Shown: in pieces, positions 1-8,614 of the stretch | Layout of the letters: the number at the start of each line of letters is the position of its first letter | Position numbering within the stretch: the stretch's first letter is position 1 | Assembly (NCBI GenBank): GCA_016198185.1 | Contig: JACQJD010000080.1 | Coordinates: 1 to 56,183 of the forward strand | Reading direction: 5' to 3' | Length of the DNA: 56,183 nucleotides | Origin: Deltaproteobacteria bacterium | Lineage (GTDB): Bacteria; Bdellovibrionota; JACOXK01; 2-02-FULL-40-11 | Translations under genes and position numbers: made by a program | The notes under the pieces: model-generated | What the model saw: only the letters and a program-made list of their open reading frames with translations | Told to the model about the DNA's origin: nothing | The model's database searches: none

Positions 1-30
1 ATTTACAGAAATGGGGTTCTTTTGTAGAAG

Positions 31-46
31 TGGAATGCGGTTTGCA
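31..46 (+). promoter_or_regulatory. candidate sigma-54 promoter (-24/-12)
   Basis: TGGAATG (31-37), a 4-nt spacer, then TTGCA (42-46). GG and GC are separated by exactly 10 nt, as RpoN promoters require; the -24 element has two mismatches to TGGCACG. The predicted start is near 57, about 84 nt before the ATG at 141. The leader contains the dispersed repeat at 53-100. Upstream enhancer sites would lie outside the window. Confidence 0.45.
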
Positions 47-52
47 TGATAG

Positions 53-100
53 CAGCCTGTCATTCTGAGGCCCGTAGGGCCGAAGAATCCCGTCGTCTTT
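53..100. repeat. dispersed CATTCTGAG...GAAGAATCCC repeat
   Basis: This stretch carries CATTCTGAG, a short hairpin (GGCCC-GTA-GGGCC), GAAGAATCCC and CGTCGTCTT. The same order of motifs occurs at 9808-9860. Short repeats of this kind are common between genes in draft genomes of many bacterial phyla (general knowledge). This copy lies in the leader of the gene starting at 141. Confidence 0.6.
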
Positions 101-140
101 AACTCTGGTTTACAGGGCCGTTATCATGAAGGAGGAACGA

Positions 141-1253
141 ATGGAAAATATAATTTACTTGAAAAAGCGTAAGATGAATCTCAGCATTCGTCTTTGGCTG
201 GCGCTGATGGTTGTCATGTCATCTGCGATGTCACTGCCACTGTGGGGACAGGAAGAAGAAGCTCCTTCGAAAACCAATTACCACCCCTTGGTTTACGATA
301 ATGTGTCTCTTACGATGGATAACATTCATTATACTATTGAACGGATTGATGGGTTTATTCAAAAATTTAAAACCAAACGGGTTTCGCAGGGTGCCACAGC
401 GATGATGGCGGATGACCTTTCGGCAACTGTAATGTTTGCCAATGGCTGTTTAAGTCCTATTTTTGTTTCCTTAGATCGAAAATGTTTAGATCTCTCCTCT
501 CAAGATAAGGAAATTATTGAGGGCTCACGACTCAGACTGGATGAAGTGATGCTCACGTTTGAAAATTTTCAAGAGGCTGTGGATAACGGCAGAGTCCCTC
601 CGCATTCTTTTTTAAATATTTTAATCTCTGAAAAAACGAAATTAGAATCTATTCGAGACTCATTATTTCAAATTCTGGAGAAGAAAGATGTGGCCTCGAC
701 ATCGAAAAATAATTCTAGTGACGTGCTGATCCAAACTTCAGATGGCAAAACCCATTATCATCCCATTATTTATTATGGGGTTTCATCAACACTTTACAAT
801 ATTAAAAATCACCTCAAAAATCTCGAAACATTTATTAAGCTCTATGAAACCCGAGGCAAGCCCGGTGATGTTATCTTTGATAGAGATGTCGTCTTTGCCA
901 TTTCCGATGGATGGACATCACAGATTTACATGGGTAGTCAATCGCTTAAGCCTTTAAAAGCAGCGGTTGAAACCCATGTTATTGAGCTTTGCGAAGAAGA
1001 TCAAAAAATTATTGAAGACGCATTAGCTGAATTCAAAGCTATTGAGAATAAATTTCGTGATTTTACAACGGCTATTGAGGGAGGGAAGGCGGAACCTGAA
1101 GATTTCTTGGTAGTGTTGCGTTCCGCCAAAGATGAATTACGTAGCCCCTGGAGCAAGTTGGTTAAAATTATCTACAAAGATGCTCGAATCAAAAGGATTG
1201 CTGCTGTGAAAGAAAGTTTTCCTGAAGAACTCCCATTATTTCAAGAGGAATAA
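141..1253 (+). CDS. exported protein with two-fold internal repeat, unknown function
   Basis: I do not recognise the family. The ATG at 141 is chosen over one at 126 because AAGGAGG ends 5 nt before it. The 370-residue product opens with a basic stretch and a hydrophobic segment ending near SLPLWGQ, a plausible signal peptide, so it is probably periplasmic or outer-membrane associated. The mature part is a tandem duplication: one half starts at a HYHPLVYDNVS motif near residue 40 and the second at HYHPIIYYGVS near residue 200; both are mostly helical and both carry a matching FANGCLSPIF / FAISDGWTSQIY segment. Each half has one or two cysteines. A sigma-54-like promoter precedes it, and it converges on another exported unknown that also has one. 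Confidence 0.75.
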   Translation: MENIIYLKKRKMNLSIRLWLALMVVMSSAMSLPLWGQEEEAPSKTNYHPLVYDNVSLTMDNIHYTIERIDGFIQKFKTKRVSQGATAMMADDLSATVMFANGCLSPIFVSLDRKCLDLSSQDKEIIEGSRLRLDEVMLTFENFQEAVDNGRVPPHSFLNILISEKTKLESIRDSLFQILEKKDVASTSKNNSSDVLIQTSDGKTHYHPIIYYGVSSTLYNIKNHLKNLETFIKLYETRGKPGDVIFDRDVVFAISDGWTSQIYMGSQSLKPLKAAVETHVIELCEEDQKIIEDALAEFKAIENKFRDFTTAIEGGKAEPEDFLVVLRSAKDELRSPWSKLVKIIYKDARIKRIAAVKESFPEELPLFQEE

Positions 1254-1270
1254 AAATAGTTTTTTATTCC
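1247..1270. terminator. perfect palindrome holding both stop codons of convergent genes
   Basis: GGAATAAAAA (1247-1256) and TTTTTATTCC (1261-1270) pair perfectly around a 4-nt loop. The TAA of the plus-strand gene (1251-1253) and the stop of the minus-strand gene (1264-1266) lie in opposite arms. With A/T runs on both sides it could act as a weak bidirectional terminator; the stem is AT-rich. Confidence 0.45.
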
Positions 1271-2709
1271 AATTTATAATTTTTTCCGTCATCAGCTTTA
1301 GAGGCCTTCTCAACAGTAGCATTTCCACTCCTAATGGTCTCCGTTCTCATTTTTATGTTTTTATCGGTGGCACTGCCCGTGATGATACAGCTGGTTCGAA
1401 TATCGCAGATAACATCAATATTGCTGTTGACCATGGCCCTCCCCTCTGGGCTATTGGCAATCTCTGGGTTTTTAAGCAGTGCTTTTTGTTCTGCTTCCCG
1501 TTTGCTCATCTCCCCTTGCACATCGGAAAGCTCCTTTTGAAGAAGATCGTTTGCGGTATGAAGGATGGCCTGCCGCTTTTTTCTTCCTTCCGTCTGCTCC
1601 ATGGCAACCTTCACATTCGCTGCCAAAAGCCTTAATGCTGCAAAATTTCTGGCGGAGGCTTCTTTCGGAACACAAGGCTCCGTGAGGTCCTCTCCAGGGT
1701 CTTTGATCCCAGCAAGCTCTTCATCTGCCATGGTCTCTAACTCTGATTTCATTTCAGCTAAAATGGTAGGATCAATGACCAAATAAGGGTCCTTCTCTAA
1801 GACCGCCGATATTTCTTCGGCTGCCCGAATGCGATCGTGTCTTGTAAAATCCTTATTTCGAAACACATTCAGACTATCTTGAATGAGTGCCCGTTTTTGA
1901 ATCATGAGGGCATTGTAATCCTCTGCGTTTTGAGCCAAAGCTTTAAAAGCAATGGCTTCATCGACAATGGTAAAATTTGGATTTTGAATCAGGGGATCCA
2001 GTGCTTGAGAAGAAGCATTCGCGGAAGTTTGAAGCGAGGCATTTACTTGCGACAAATTCTGTGGAAGAACGAGAGGTTTCCTCGGTTCTTCTTTCTTAAA
2101 ACGAGATCTTTGATGTTTGAGTGGGTCTACAAAAACAAGAGATGCTTTGGTTTGAATTTGAGCTGCCGCTCTACGGACCTCTGGTTCGGGAAGTATCTGC
2201 ACCTTCATGGGATGTGTGACAGAAGCTGTGACCAAAGGCGAAGTCTCATGACTTTCCTGGTGAAGAGAAGCTCTGGATTCAACATCAACAACCGGTGGCA
2301 CTTCGATATTTCTGGCTGCCAATTCCGTTTGAATTTCTAAAATAGCTTTCTTTCGTTCCGCTTGAGCCTCTTCTTTAAGTTTTGCTTGAAGTTGATAGGC
2401 TACTCGAATCAAGTTTTTTAAATCTGGAAAGAGCTCGTCTATAGGATCTATGGGATCGCCCCCATTGAGGTTTTGGTTATACAAGAGATCCCCTTGGACC
2501 CTGGGGTCAGAACCCGTTTGATAAACTCGGGCTTCTAAGGAAGTACAGAACATCCAAAGAAACAGCATGGCCAAAGGAATCTTCCATTTAAGGCCAGAAG
2601 GTTTCTTGAGCCGGCCCTTGGGATAAAGCGTTAAATCTATCGGTGGACTGACTGGAACTATATTCCAAAAGCAAACTGTGGTTACATCGGTTTCGAACTT
2701 ACATTTCAT
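1264..2709 (-). CDS. membrane-anchored or exported coiled-coil protein, unknown function
   Basis: The family is not recognised. The ATG at 2709 is supported by GGAGGT 4-9 nt upstream. The 481-residue product begins with about 40 polar residues, then a hydrophobic segment (about 43-60) ending in LEARVYQ, so it is either an inner-membrane protein with a short cytoplasmic tail or has an unusually long signal peptide. The rest is rich in Ala, Glu, Gln and Lys, predicted helical, with coiled-coil-like stretches at about 95-125 and 250-410. The C-terminus has two cysteines in a DVICDIRTSC motif followed by a Thr/Gly-rich tail. A consensus sigma-54 promoter lies about 55 nt upstream, so expression is probably conditional. 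It converges on the exported protein at 141-1253. Confidence 0.75.
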   Translation of the reverse strand: MKCKFETDVTTVCFWNIVPVSPPIDLTLYPKGRLKKPSGLKWKIPLAMLFLWMFCTSLEARVYQTGSDPRVQGDLLYNQNLNGGDPIDPIDELFPDLKNLIRVAYQLQAKLKEEAQAERKKAILEIQTELAARNIEVPPVVDVESRASLHQESHETSPLVTASVTHPMKVQILPEPEVRRAAAQIQTKASLVFVDPLKHQRSRFKKEEPRKPLVLPQNLSQVNASLQTSANASSQALDPLIQNPNFTIVDEAIAFKALAQNAEDYNALMIQKRALIQDSLNVFRNKDFTRHDRIRAAEEISAVLEKDPYLVIDPTILAEMKSELETMADEELAGIKDPGEDLTEPCVPKEASARNFAALRLLAANVKVAMEQTEGRKKRQAILHTANDLLQKELSDVQGEMSKREAEQKALLKNPEIANSPEGRAMVNSNIDVICDIRTSCIITGSATDKNIKMRTETIRSGNATVEKASKADDGKNYKLE

Positions 2710-2763
2710 AAAACACCTCCATCTGAGTGGTTATTCCCAAAATACCTATCTCTTTTTTAAATA

Positions 2764-2779
2764 TGCAAAGGTCGTGCCA
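2764..2779 (-). promoter_or_regulatory. sigma-54 promoter, exact consensus
   Basis: On the minus strand the sequence is TGGCACG-ACCT-TTGCA, an exact match to the RpoN -24/-12 consensus TGGCACG-N4-TTGCW. The predicted start is near 2753, giving a 44-nt leader to the ATG at 2709. Such promoters need an AAA+ enhancer-binding activator; candidate palindromes lie upstream (see 2780-3192). Confidence 0.75.
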
Positions 2780-3192
2780 AATAAAACAACATGAGAAAAA
2801 ATATTTATTCGCGAGCTCATTTCCGACGGAAAATTAGAATTTCATTAAAATAATTAAAATTTAATGTGTAAAAAAATAAGACATCAAAATGAATTAACCG
2901 ACGGAAACCACTGTGTTTTTTTGATTTTGCCCCCTGTCAAAAGTTAGACAGTTCCCAGCACATCACGCTAAGCTCTTGTATTTTCGAGAGAAACCAAAAC
3001 AACAGGAAGAAACTTTATAAAAAAACAACACGCGTTGTAAAAAAGTTCGACGATCTTTAAATAATAAAAAAAGAAATATTAAAATCTCATTAAATTTTAA
3101 TGTGTGAGCTCTTAAGCAAACATTTAACAGCTTGTGTTTGCCTTTAAGATCCACCGTAAAGAATTATTTTTTTGAACAAACAACCTTCACTA
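2780..3192. other. long AT-rich intergenic region with candidate activator sites
   Basis: The gap between the gene starting at 2709 and the alkaline phosphatase end is 483 nt, the longest in the window. I see no convincing gene; short frames here lack ribosome sites. It holds TTTCCG-A-CGGAAA (2820-2832, perfect palindrome), a second less perfect copy at 2897-2908, and CTGTC-N8-GACAG (2934-2951). All three sit 40-170 nt upstream of the sigma-54 -24 element, where enhancer sites are usually found. A related ATTAAATTTTAATGTGT motif occurs at 2851-2870 and again near 3089-3104. Confidence 0.4.
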
Positions 3193-4812
3193 TTAATCGA
3201 TGAGATCTAAAAGAGTTTGCCCGACTTTGGTGCTGTGAATATATCCAGAAAATTTTTTGGAAATTTTGGAAGGCCCATAAGACATGATCGGGACGAGGGT
3301 GGATGTATGCGTGCCGGTGCCCCACACCACTTGTTGTTCTTTGGCCATGGCCCGACCCATTAAATTGCACCGGTTTTCAAAACCATACACATAAAATTCT
3401 TTAAAATCATGAATTTTGGGCATCTCTGGATCTCCCAAATATTCATGGTCTTTGATAAAAAAGGTATTGGGTTCTGTTTTTAAAATATTTTGGGCATCTT
3501 CTAAAGAAATTTTAAATTCGCAGTTCTCATTTGTAAGCTTTTGGAGCGCTTGCGGCTTTTGTTCCATTTTAGCAAGTGCTTCAAATTCTTCTAAAATTTT
3601 CTCAAAACTCTTTTTCTGTTTAAAAATCCGATCCAAAACTTCTGGATTTCCAAAGTTAAATTTTGGTGCATACCATGCATTTTTCATGGCATCCCCAGAA
3701 AGAGCTTTTGGTGGAGGTACATTGTTTTTAGAATAACTCAATCCAAACCCCCCTGTTTCATGGTCTGCTGTAACGATTAAAAGCGTATCCCGCCTTCCAG
3801 AAATCCAGTCCATCACGCCACCGATGGCTTCATCAAACGCTAAAAGTTCATGAAGCATCATTCCGGTATCATTATAATGACCGGCATAGTCAATGAGCCC
3901 CCCTTCGATCATTAAAACAAAGCCATGCTTATTTTTTGATAGGACTTCGAGTGCTTTGAGGGACATTTCTTTTAAAGAAGGATAAGGAAAATTCGAGTCT
4001 TGTTGATAAACCCTGGTATCGATCACATAGGGTAAATTGCTGACATCAAAAAATCCCAATACTTTGGCGTGATGGGAAGCGGAAAACGTTTCTAACGCTT
4101 GCCGAGAATAAAGAATGTCATAGCCTGCATTTCTAAATTCTTGAATGAGGTTTCGATCATCTTTTCGCTTGGAAACCAACATCAGCGGTATTTTTTCATT
4201 TCCCATATCCAAATTTTTTGGCAAAAAATGCCGCAGCCCCCCAGCAAAAGCAACGTCGGGTTTTAGCTCTAAAAGATCGAGTGCAATTTCATTTTCAAGA
4301 GAACGATGACGTTGGTGCGCATAGAACCCTGCAGGCGTTGCATGCGTCATTCGCGTATTGGTCACAAAACCAACTGCTTTTCCATGCCGCTTGGCCTTTT
4401 CCAACACCGTTTCACGGCGATTTCCTTCATGGTCTAACCCGACCATCTCTGCACGGGTCCAAGCACCCGTTGCAAGCTGTGTCGCAGAGCCAGCAGAATC
4501 GGTCACCAAATTCTGATGGATGTACGTCCCCATCAGTCCCAGCTCCCCCTCCTGCATCAGCCTCTCCAAATTTAACGTGGCATCCTGGATAGCAGAACCG
4601 GGTGCTTGCTTGGCATATTGCATGGCCAAAGAAATCTGTTGTGGCCCCATGCCATCTCCAATCATCACAATAATATTCTTTGGCCTAAGCGGATTTAAAA
4701 AGAAAAAATAAATCCAAAAGAGCGAAAACAAACTCACCAAAATGAAAAGAGAAACAATAAATTTTCTGAAATTACTGGTGCACGGCTGTACGGAAACACT
4801 CGTAATAAACAT
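3193..4812 (-). CDS. alkaline phosphatase (PhoA family), membrane-anchored
   Basis: The enzyme hydrolyses phosphate monoesters outside the cytoplasm using Zn and Mg. In the 541-residue frame counted from a TTG at 4818, the family motifs appear in order: IGDGMG with metal-binding Asp at about 55, TDSAGSAT with the nucleophilic Ser at about 108, MTHATPAG near 160, MIEGGLIDYAGH near 305, VTADHETGG with Asp352/His353, and a late GTGTHT His. A single hydrophobic segment (about 20-41) has no clear cleavage site, so it is probably a signal anchor. The in-frame ATG at 4812 is preferred, though no strong Shine-Dalgarno is visible. An insertion of about 130 residues separates the ADHETGG and HT motifs. 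Whether the natural role is phosphate scavenging cannot be told; no Pho box was identified. Confidence 0.92.
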   Translation of the reverse strand: MFITSVSVQPCTSNFRKFIVSLFILVSLFSLFWIYFFFLNPLRPKNIIVMIGDGMGPQQISLAMQYAKQAPGSAIQDATLNLERLMQEGELGLMGTYIHQNLVTDSAGSATQLATGAWTRAEMVGLDHEGNRRETVLEKAKRHGKAVGFVTNTRMTHATPAGFYAHQRHRSLENEIALDLLELKPDVAFAGGLRHFLPKNLDMGNEKIPLMLVSKRKDDRNLIQEFRNAGYDILYSRQALETFSASHHAKVLGFFDVSNLPYVIDTRVYQQDSNFPYPSLKEMSLKALEVLSKNKHGFVLMIEGGLIDYAGHYNDTGMMLHELLAFDEAIGGVMDWISGRRDTLLIVTADHETGGFGLSYSKNNVPPPKALSGDAMKNAWYAPKFNFGNPEVLDRIFKQKKSFEKILEEFEALAKMEQKPQALQKLTNENCEFKISLEDAQNILKTEPNTFFIKDHEYLGDPEMPKIHDFKEFYVYGFENRCNLMGRAMAKEQQVVWGTGTHTSTLVPIMSYGPSKISKKFSGYIHSTKVGQTLLDLID

Positions 4813-4870
4813 GAGCAACTTTTGTATGTAAGAATGTTTGGGTTGTCAAAGACTTCCTTTTCACTCTGTG

Positions 4871-4955
4871 CCCATATCTTGAGATCACATCTTCAGGGAG
4901 TTGGAACGATGGCTCTATATCCCCAACCCCTGAAGATGTGATCTCAAGATATGGG
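4871..4955. repeat. family-1 long hairpin, 27-bp perfect stem with conserved apical sequence
   Basis: The left arm 4871-4897 and right arm 4929-4955 are perfectly complementary over 27 bp. The 31-nt apical part contains GAGTTGGAACGATGGCTC and TATAT, and its GTTGG/CCAAC ends pair again. A second copy at 51371-51455 has the same apical sequence and the same outer CCCATATC / GATATGGG ends, but different middle arms. Here the element lies between two divergently transcribed genes, so it is not simply a terminator. No open reading frame is associated with it. Confidence 0.9.
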
Positions 4956-4967
4956 GAATTGATTGCA
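4952..4967 (+). promoter_or_regulatory. weak sigma-54-like site upstream of the 5010 gene
   Basis: TGG-N10-GC spacing is kept and the -12 element is a full TTGCA, but the -24 element reads TGGGGAA and partly overlaps the hairpin arm. The predicted start near 4978 would give a leader of about 32 nt. It is listed because the three stronger sites in the window also serve genes for exported unknowns. Confidence 0.2.
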
Positions 4968-5009
4968 AAGATATATTTGATTTAGTAAATTTTTACGAAG
5001 GTATCGATC

Positions 5010-5732
5010 GTGCTTAAAAAACGACCACTTTTGTTTTTGGGCATTTGTGTAGGCATTTATTTTTTGAGCTTTCAGGCAATGTCATTGCCTTTGGCTGAAA
5101 AAGAAACGGCCCATCGTTTAAGTTATCATTTCAACCAACTTTATGATCAGGCCAAAAATCAACGCTGGAAGCAATCCGGACTTAATCTCGGCATTGGTGC
5201 ACTCACGGGCGCAGGTGCCGTTGCCACCTATTACTCTGGAAATGAAAAAACCAAACAAGTAGGCGTCCCTGCTCTCGGTATTTTAAGTGGTATTTTTACT
5301 TTCTATGGAGGATATCTTTTCTTTTCCCCCTCTCCATATGAATCTTGGCTTTCAAATTATCGAAATTTATCTGAGATCCGTGATCCAACCCAACGCAAGG
5401 TAAAAGTGCATTTGGCAGAACAGGAACTTAAATCTTTGGCCCTTCGCAAACGCACCGAACGCTTACTTGCGGCCAGCAGTTATACGGCTTCGGGACTTGG
5501 CATCTTGGGATGGTACACCACCCAAAATCAACGGGACTCTCAATCATTCCTGTTATACCAAAGTGTCGTAATGACCATGGCAGGATTATTTCAATTATTT
5601 CAAAAAAATGACGTTGAAACACAATACCGTTCTTACGAGGAGTGGAAAAAGAATCATAGAACGATCGTCCACTCAAACGCCCCTTCCATTTCACTCACGC
5701 CTGAAGGCCTCACCGCTACACTCTTTTTTTAA
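5010..5732 (+). CDS. integral membrane protein with signal sequence, unknown function
   Basis: Not a recognised family. The GTG at 5010 is preceded by GAAGG with 8-nt spacing. The 240-residue protein starts with a basic-hydrophobic signal (about 5-27), then shows two hydrophobic hairpins: Gly/Ala-rich segments at about 46-64 and 69-88, and again at about 150-166 and 182-197, suggesting an internal duplication of a two-helix unit. Between them is a charged helical stretch (about 100-145). The stop codon overlaps the convergent nadE stop by 4 nt. Confidence 0.7.
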   Translation: MLKKRPLLFLGICVGIYFLSFQAMSLPLAEKETAHRLSYHFNQLYDQAKNQRWKQSGLNLGIGALTGAGAVATYYSGNEKTKQVGVPALGILSGIFTFYGGYLFFSPSPYESWLSNYRNLSEIRDPTQRKVKVHLAEQELKSLALRKRTERLLAASSYTASGLGILGWYTTQNQRDSQSFLLYQSVVMTMAGLFQLFQKNDVETQYRSYEEWKKNHRTIVHSNAPSISLTPEGLTATLFF

Positions 5733-7372
5733 TAAGAATTCTGATAACGTTGGGTAATCGGTAACCGCCGTCCCATCCCAAACGCTTTCGTTGTAATACG
5801 CAGTCCGGGGGGCGCTTGTCGTCGTTTGTACTCGTTCCGATCAATCCGCTCAACAACTTCTTTCGAAACTTGCGGATCCAACCCTTGTTGAATGATTTTT
5901 GAAACAGAAAGGTGCTCTTCGATATAAGCTTTTAAAATTTTATCCAATGTCGAGTAAGGTGGAAGCGAATCCTCATCCTTTTGATTCGGGCGCAATTCTG
6001 CAGAAGGAGGTTTCACCAAACAATTGGCGGGAATCACTTCTTGCGTACGATTGATGAATTTTGAAATTTCATAGACCATGGTTTTGGGAACATCAGACAA
6101 CACGGCAAGACCTCCCGTCAAATCCCCATACAACGTACAATACCCTGTTGCCAATTCTGATTTATTGCCCGTACTGAGCAACATCGCTTGCCACTGATTT
6201 GAAAGCGCCATGAGCAGCGTTCCTCGAATCCGAGCTTGTATATTTTCTTCCGTTAACGTCGGTCCAACATTCGAAAAAAGCGGCTTCAATGTCTCCAAAA
6301 AGGCTTTATACAAAGGCTCTATGGAAAGGGTATAGATCTTCATGTTTAGATTTTTGGAAAGTGCCTCGGCATCTTGCCGACTTTCTACAGATGAAAACCG
6401 AGACGGCATTAAAATGCCTGTAACCTGTTCATTGCCCAAGGCTCGTACTGCTAAGGTCGCCGTTAAAGCAGAATCCAATCCCCCACTTAAGCCAATCAAC
6501 ACTTTTGAAAAACCACATTTTTGAACATAATCCCGAATCCCCAGTTCCAAAGCCAAAATGACCGCTTCTATTTCGGAAGAAGGAAGCGATCGAATTTCAC
6601 CCACCGACCGATCCACATCTACGACAATGAGATCTTCTTTGAACCTGGCACAGTGTCCAATGATGTCTCCTTTTTCATTCACAGCAAAACTGCCCCCATC
6701 AAAAATGAGTTCATCATTGGCCCCTACTTGATTGACATAAATGCAGGCAATGCCATGTTTTTGAGAAAGCGATTTTAAAACGTTATGGCGGGCGCCCAAC
6801 CTCCCCATCGAAAAAGGAGAGGAAGAAATATTAATTAAAATCGTATTCTTGGCTTTCAACAACCCTTCGAGAGGATCTTTCTCATAAAGCTTTCTTTTTA
6901 AAAATCCTGGATCATTCCAAATATCTTCACAAATAGAAATCGCCAGCGGTTTTGATTTGAACATCATGGAATGTACTTCTTTGGCTGGCTCAAAATGTCT
7001 TGTTTCGTCAAACACATCATAACTGGGTAGCAACGATTTAAAATGCTTGGAAATAATTTTTCCATCTTGAATCAAAGCAGCTGCATTCAAAAAAGGCTTC
7101 CCCGTAGCAGCTGGATTTTTTTCGACATATCCTACAATGGCTGCAATGCCATGAATTTTTTCTGCCATTTGTGTTAAAACGTTTAAATTATCTTCTACAA
7201 AATGTTCTTTATCTAATAAATCCAAAGGTGGGTACCCCACCAAAGAAAGTTCCGAAAACACAATGAGATCTGCTTGTTTCGCTTTTGCCTTCTCAATCTG
7301 ATCCAACATTTTTTGGCAATTCTTTTGAAAGGCACCAATCGTGGGGTTAATTTGACCTAATGCAATCTTCAT
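5729..7372 (-). CDS. nadE: glutamine-dependent NAD+ synthetase
   Basis: This enzyme makes the last step of NAD synthesis, amidating deamido-NAD with ATP and ammonia released from glutamine. The N-terminal nitrilase-type glutaminase domain (about 1-260) has the catalytic triad Glu41, Lys112 and Cys148 (SICEDIW). The C-terminal synthetase domain carries the PP-loop LSGGLDS (about 295-301) and, later, STGNKSE. At 547 residues it is the usual length of the two-domain bacterial form, so it should use glutamine directly. The ATG overlaps the stop of the upstream patatin gene by 4 nt (ATGA), which implies translational coupling. Confidence 0.97.
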   Translation of the reverse strand: MKIALGQINPTIGAFQKNCQKMLDQIEKAKAKQADLIVFSELSLVGYPPLDLLDKEHFVEDNLNVLTQMAEKIHGIAAIVGYVEKNPAATGKPFLNAAALIQDGKIISKHFKSLLPSYDVFDETRHFEPAKEVHSMMFKSKPLAISICEDIWNDPGFLKRKLYEKDPLEGLLKAKNTILINISSSPFSMGRLGARHNVLKSLSQKHGIACIYVNQVGANDELIFDGGSFAVNEKGDIIGHCARFKEDLIVVDVDRSVGEIRSLPSSEIEAVILALELGIRDYVQKCGFSKVLIGLSGGLDSALTATLAVRALGNEQVTGILMPSRFSSVESRQDAEALSKNLNMKIYTLSIEPLYKAFLETLKPLFSNVGPTLTEENIQARIRGTLLMALSNQWQAMLLSTGNKSELATGYCTLYGDLTGGLAVLSDVPKTMVYEISKFINRTQEVIPANCLVKPPSAELRPNQKDEDSLPPYSTLDKILKAYIEEHLSVSKIIQQGLDPQVSKEVVERIDRNEYKRRQAPPGLRITTKAFGMGRRLPITQRYQNSY

Positions 7373-8559
7373 ATATGAAACTCATAATTCCTTAAGTGAT
7401 AAATAGCCGACTTAAAGCCACTTTGAACCATCTTTATCATATACGACTCTGAAAGACTAAAATGGTCGCTGAGAAAAAGAGCATAGTCCTCTGGAAGCGG
7501 ATGAATGAAAATATAATGAATGTCTTTGTTAAATTGTAATTTTTTTTCCAGCTCTTCGCATAAGAGTTTTCGTTTTTCTTCCGGCAAGCCATGGTCTTTA
7601 AAAAATTGATTCACCGTATCCAAGGCAATGATTTTATTTTGCCAAAGACGCTTGGAGGTATGTATTTTTTGCTCAATGAGTTGATAGATTGCCTGAATCA
7701 TCACATAGGAAATACCATAATCGGCCAAGGAACCAATCTCGGGCGTATAGTGATAGGGCTGATGGGTATAAGAAGCCAGAACCAGATCACATTTCATGTC
7801 TTTGGCCACATGGGTGGATAAGGTTTCGCGGATTTCACCATCAAAATAATACAAATTTCCTTGGCGTGATTTTAAAAGATACGGTCGATAGATGGGTGGC
7901 AACGCGGTCGACGCTGCACAAGCTTGAGAAATTTTAACAGAGCCATCATAAATAGCATGGTGTTCCGGCCGAGCTTTAAAATGCTCATATTTACAAAAAA
8001 TAGATTTATTGGAATAATCGAGCTGAGAGGCCACCACAAATAAATCTGAACTTAAATTTTGAAAACAATTGGTCGGCAAGGCAAGACGCATGTATTGTTC
8101 AATCCCGACCGTGGTAAAAAATCCCCCAAACGAAAAAACGTTTTTAATCAAAGACTCCAAAGTACCCGTGGCAACTCCTTTTTTTCGAATTTGAAAAAGG
8201 TGCAATAGCCTTTTAAAATTGGGAAGTGCAATATGAAAAAGATCTCTAAATCCCAGCGGCGGGAGCTTCTTGTTTGCTTTTTTGGGATTGGCGAAGGAAG
8301 CTACAATGTCTCGCAGCGTGTACCCACTGGCGAGCAACGCAACAATAACACTGCCCGCACTGGAGCCCACATAGGTTTGAATGGGAAGCTTCCGTTCGGG
8401 TGGCGTTAGGGATTCCTTTTTGGTCCCCCCTAGGAAATAAAACCCTTTTTTTTCAAGAGCAATGCAGACCCCAATGTGAAAACAAGCAGCTTTAATGGCC
8501 CCCCCTGAGGCCACGAGTGCAATTTTTTGCTTATGCTCAATGTGGATTTTTTTTCTCAT
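7369..8559 (-). CDS. patatin-like phospholipase
   Basis: Patatin-family enzymes are lipid acyl hydrolases with a Ser-Asp dyad. The 396-residue product has the oxyanion-hole glycine motif VASGGAIK (about 17-23), the nucleophile elbow GSSAG with Ser67, and the FDGEI motif with Asp240, so all catalytic features are present. No signal peptide or membrane helix is visible, hence a cytoplasmic or peripheral membrane location. It is the first gene of a pair with nadE. It has no toxin-type partner or CD-NTase neighbour, so there is no support for a defence role; membrane lipid turnover is the simplest guess. Confidence 0.9.
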   Translation of the reverse strand: MRKKIHIEHKQKIALVASGGAIKAACFHIGVCIALEKKGFYFLGGTKKESLTPPERKLPIQTYVGSSAGSVIVALLASGYTLRDIVASFANPKKANKKLPPLGFRDLFHIALPNFKRLLHLFQIRKKGVATGTLESLIKNVFSFGGFFTTVGIEQYMRLALPTNCFQNLSSDLFVVASQLDYSNKSIFCKYEHFKARPEHHAIYDGSVKISQACAASTALPPIYRPYLLKSRQGNLYYFDGEIRETLSTHVAKDMKCDLVLASYTHQPYHYTPEIGSLADYGISYVMIQAIYQLIEQKIHTSKRLWQNKIIALDTVNQFFKDHGLPEEKRKLLCEELEKKLQFNKDIHYIFIHPLPEDYALFLSDHFSLSESYMIKMVQSGFKSAIYHLRNYEFHI

Positions 8560-8569
8560 GAAGAAAGAA

Positions 8570-8598
8570 TTGATTTAACTATAGCGACTTACTATAAT
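8570..8598 (+). promoter_or_regulatory. sigma-70 promoter
   Basis: TTGATT (8570-8575), 17-nt spacer, TATAAT (8593-8598). Transcription should start near 8605, leaving only about 10 nt before the ATG at 8615, so the message has almost no leader. Confidence 0.65.
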
Positions 8599-8614
8599 CA
8601 AGTGAAAGTCATTT

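Noticed and set aside
1837-2340. Plus-strand frame of 167 codons opposite the coiled-coil gene
   Set aside because: It is fully antisense to a gene with signal sequence, ribosome site and promoter; its translation is Cys/Trp-rich without domain pattern.
2963-3154. Minus-strand frame of 63 codons in the long intergenic region
   Set aside because: No ribosome site, very AT-rich low-complexity translation (Phe/Leu/Lys runs) and it overlaps likely regulatory DNA; no sign of a real gene.
4898-4928. tRNA-like or riboswitch structure in the conserved apex
   Set aside because: The 31-nt apex is too short for a known riboswitch and has no cloverleaf or T-arm GTTCGA motif.
4871-4955. Integron attC site or CRISPR repeat as explanation of the family-1 hairpin
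   Set aside because: attC sites keep their ends and vary the apex, and need an R-box GTTRRRY at the base; here the apex is conserved. There are only single hairpins, not regular repeat-spacer arrays.
7369-8559. Patatin as part of a CBASS-type defence system
   Set aside because: No cyclase, Cap2/Cap3 or sensor gene is adjacent; the partner is nadE, a housekeeping enzyme.
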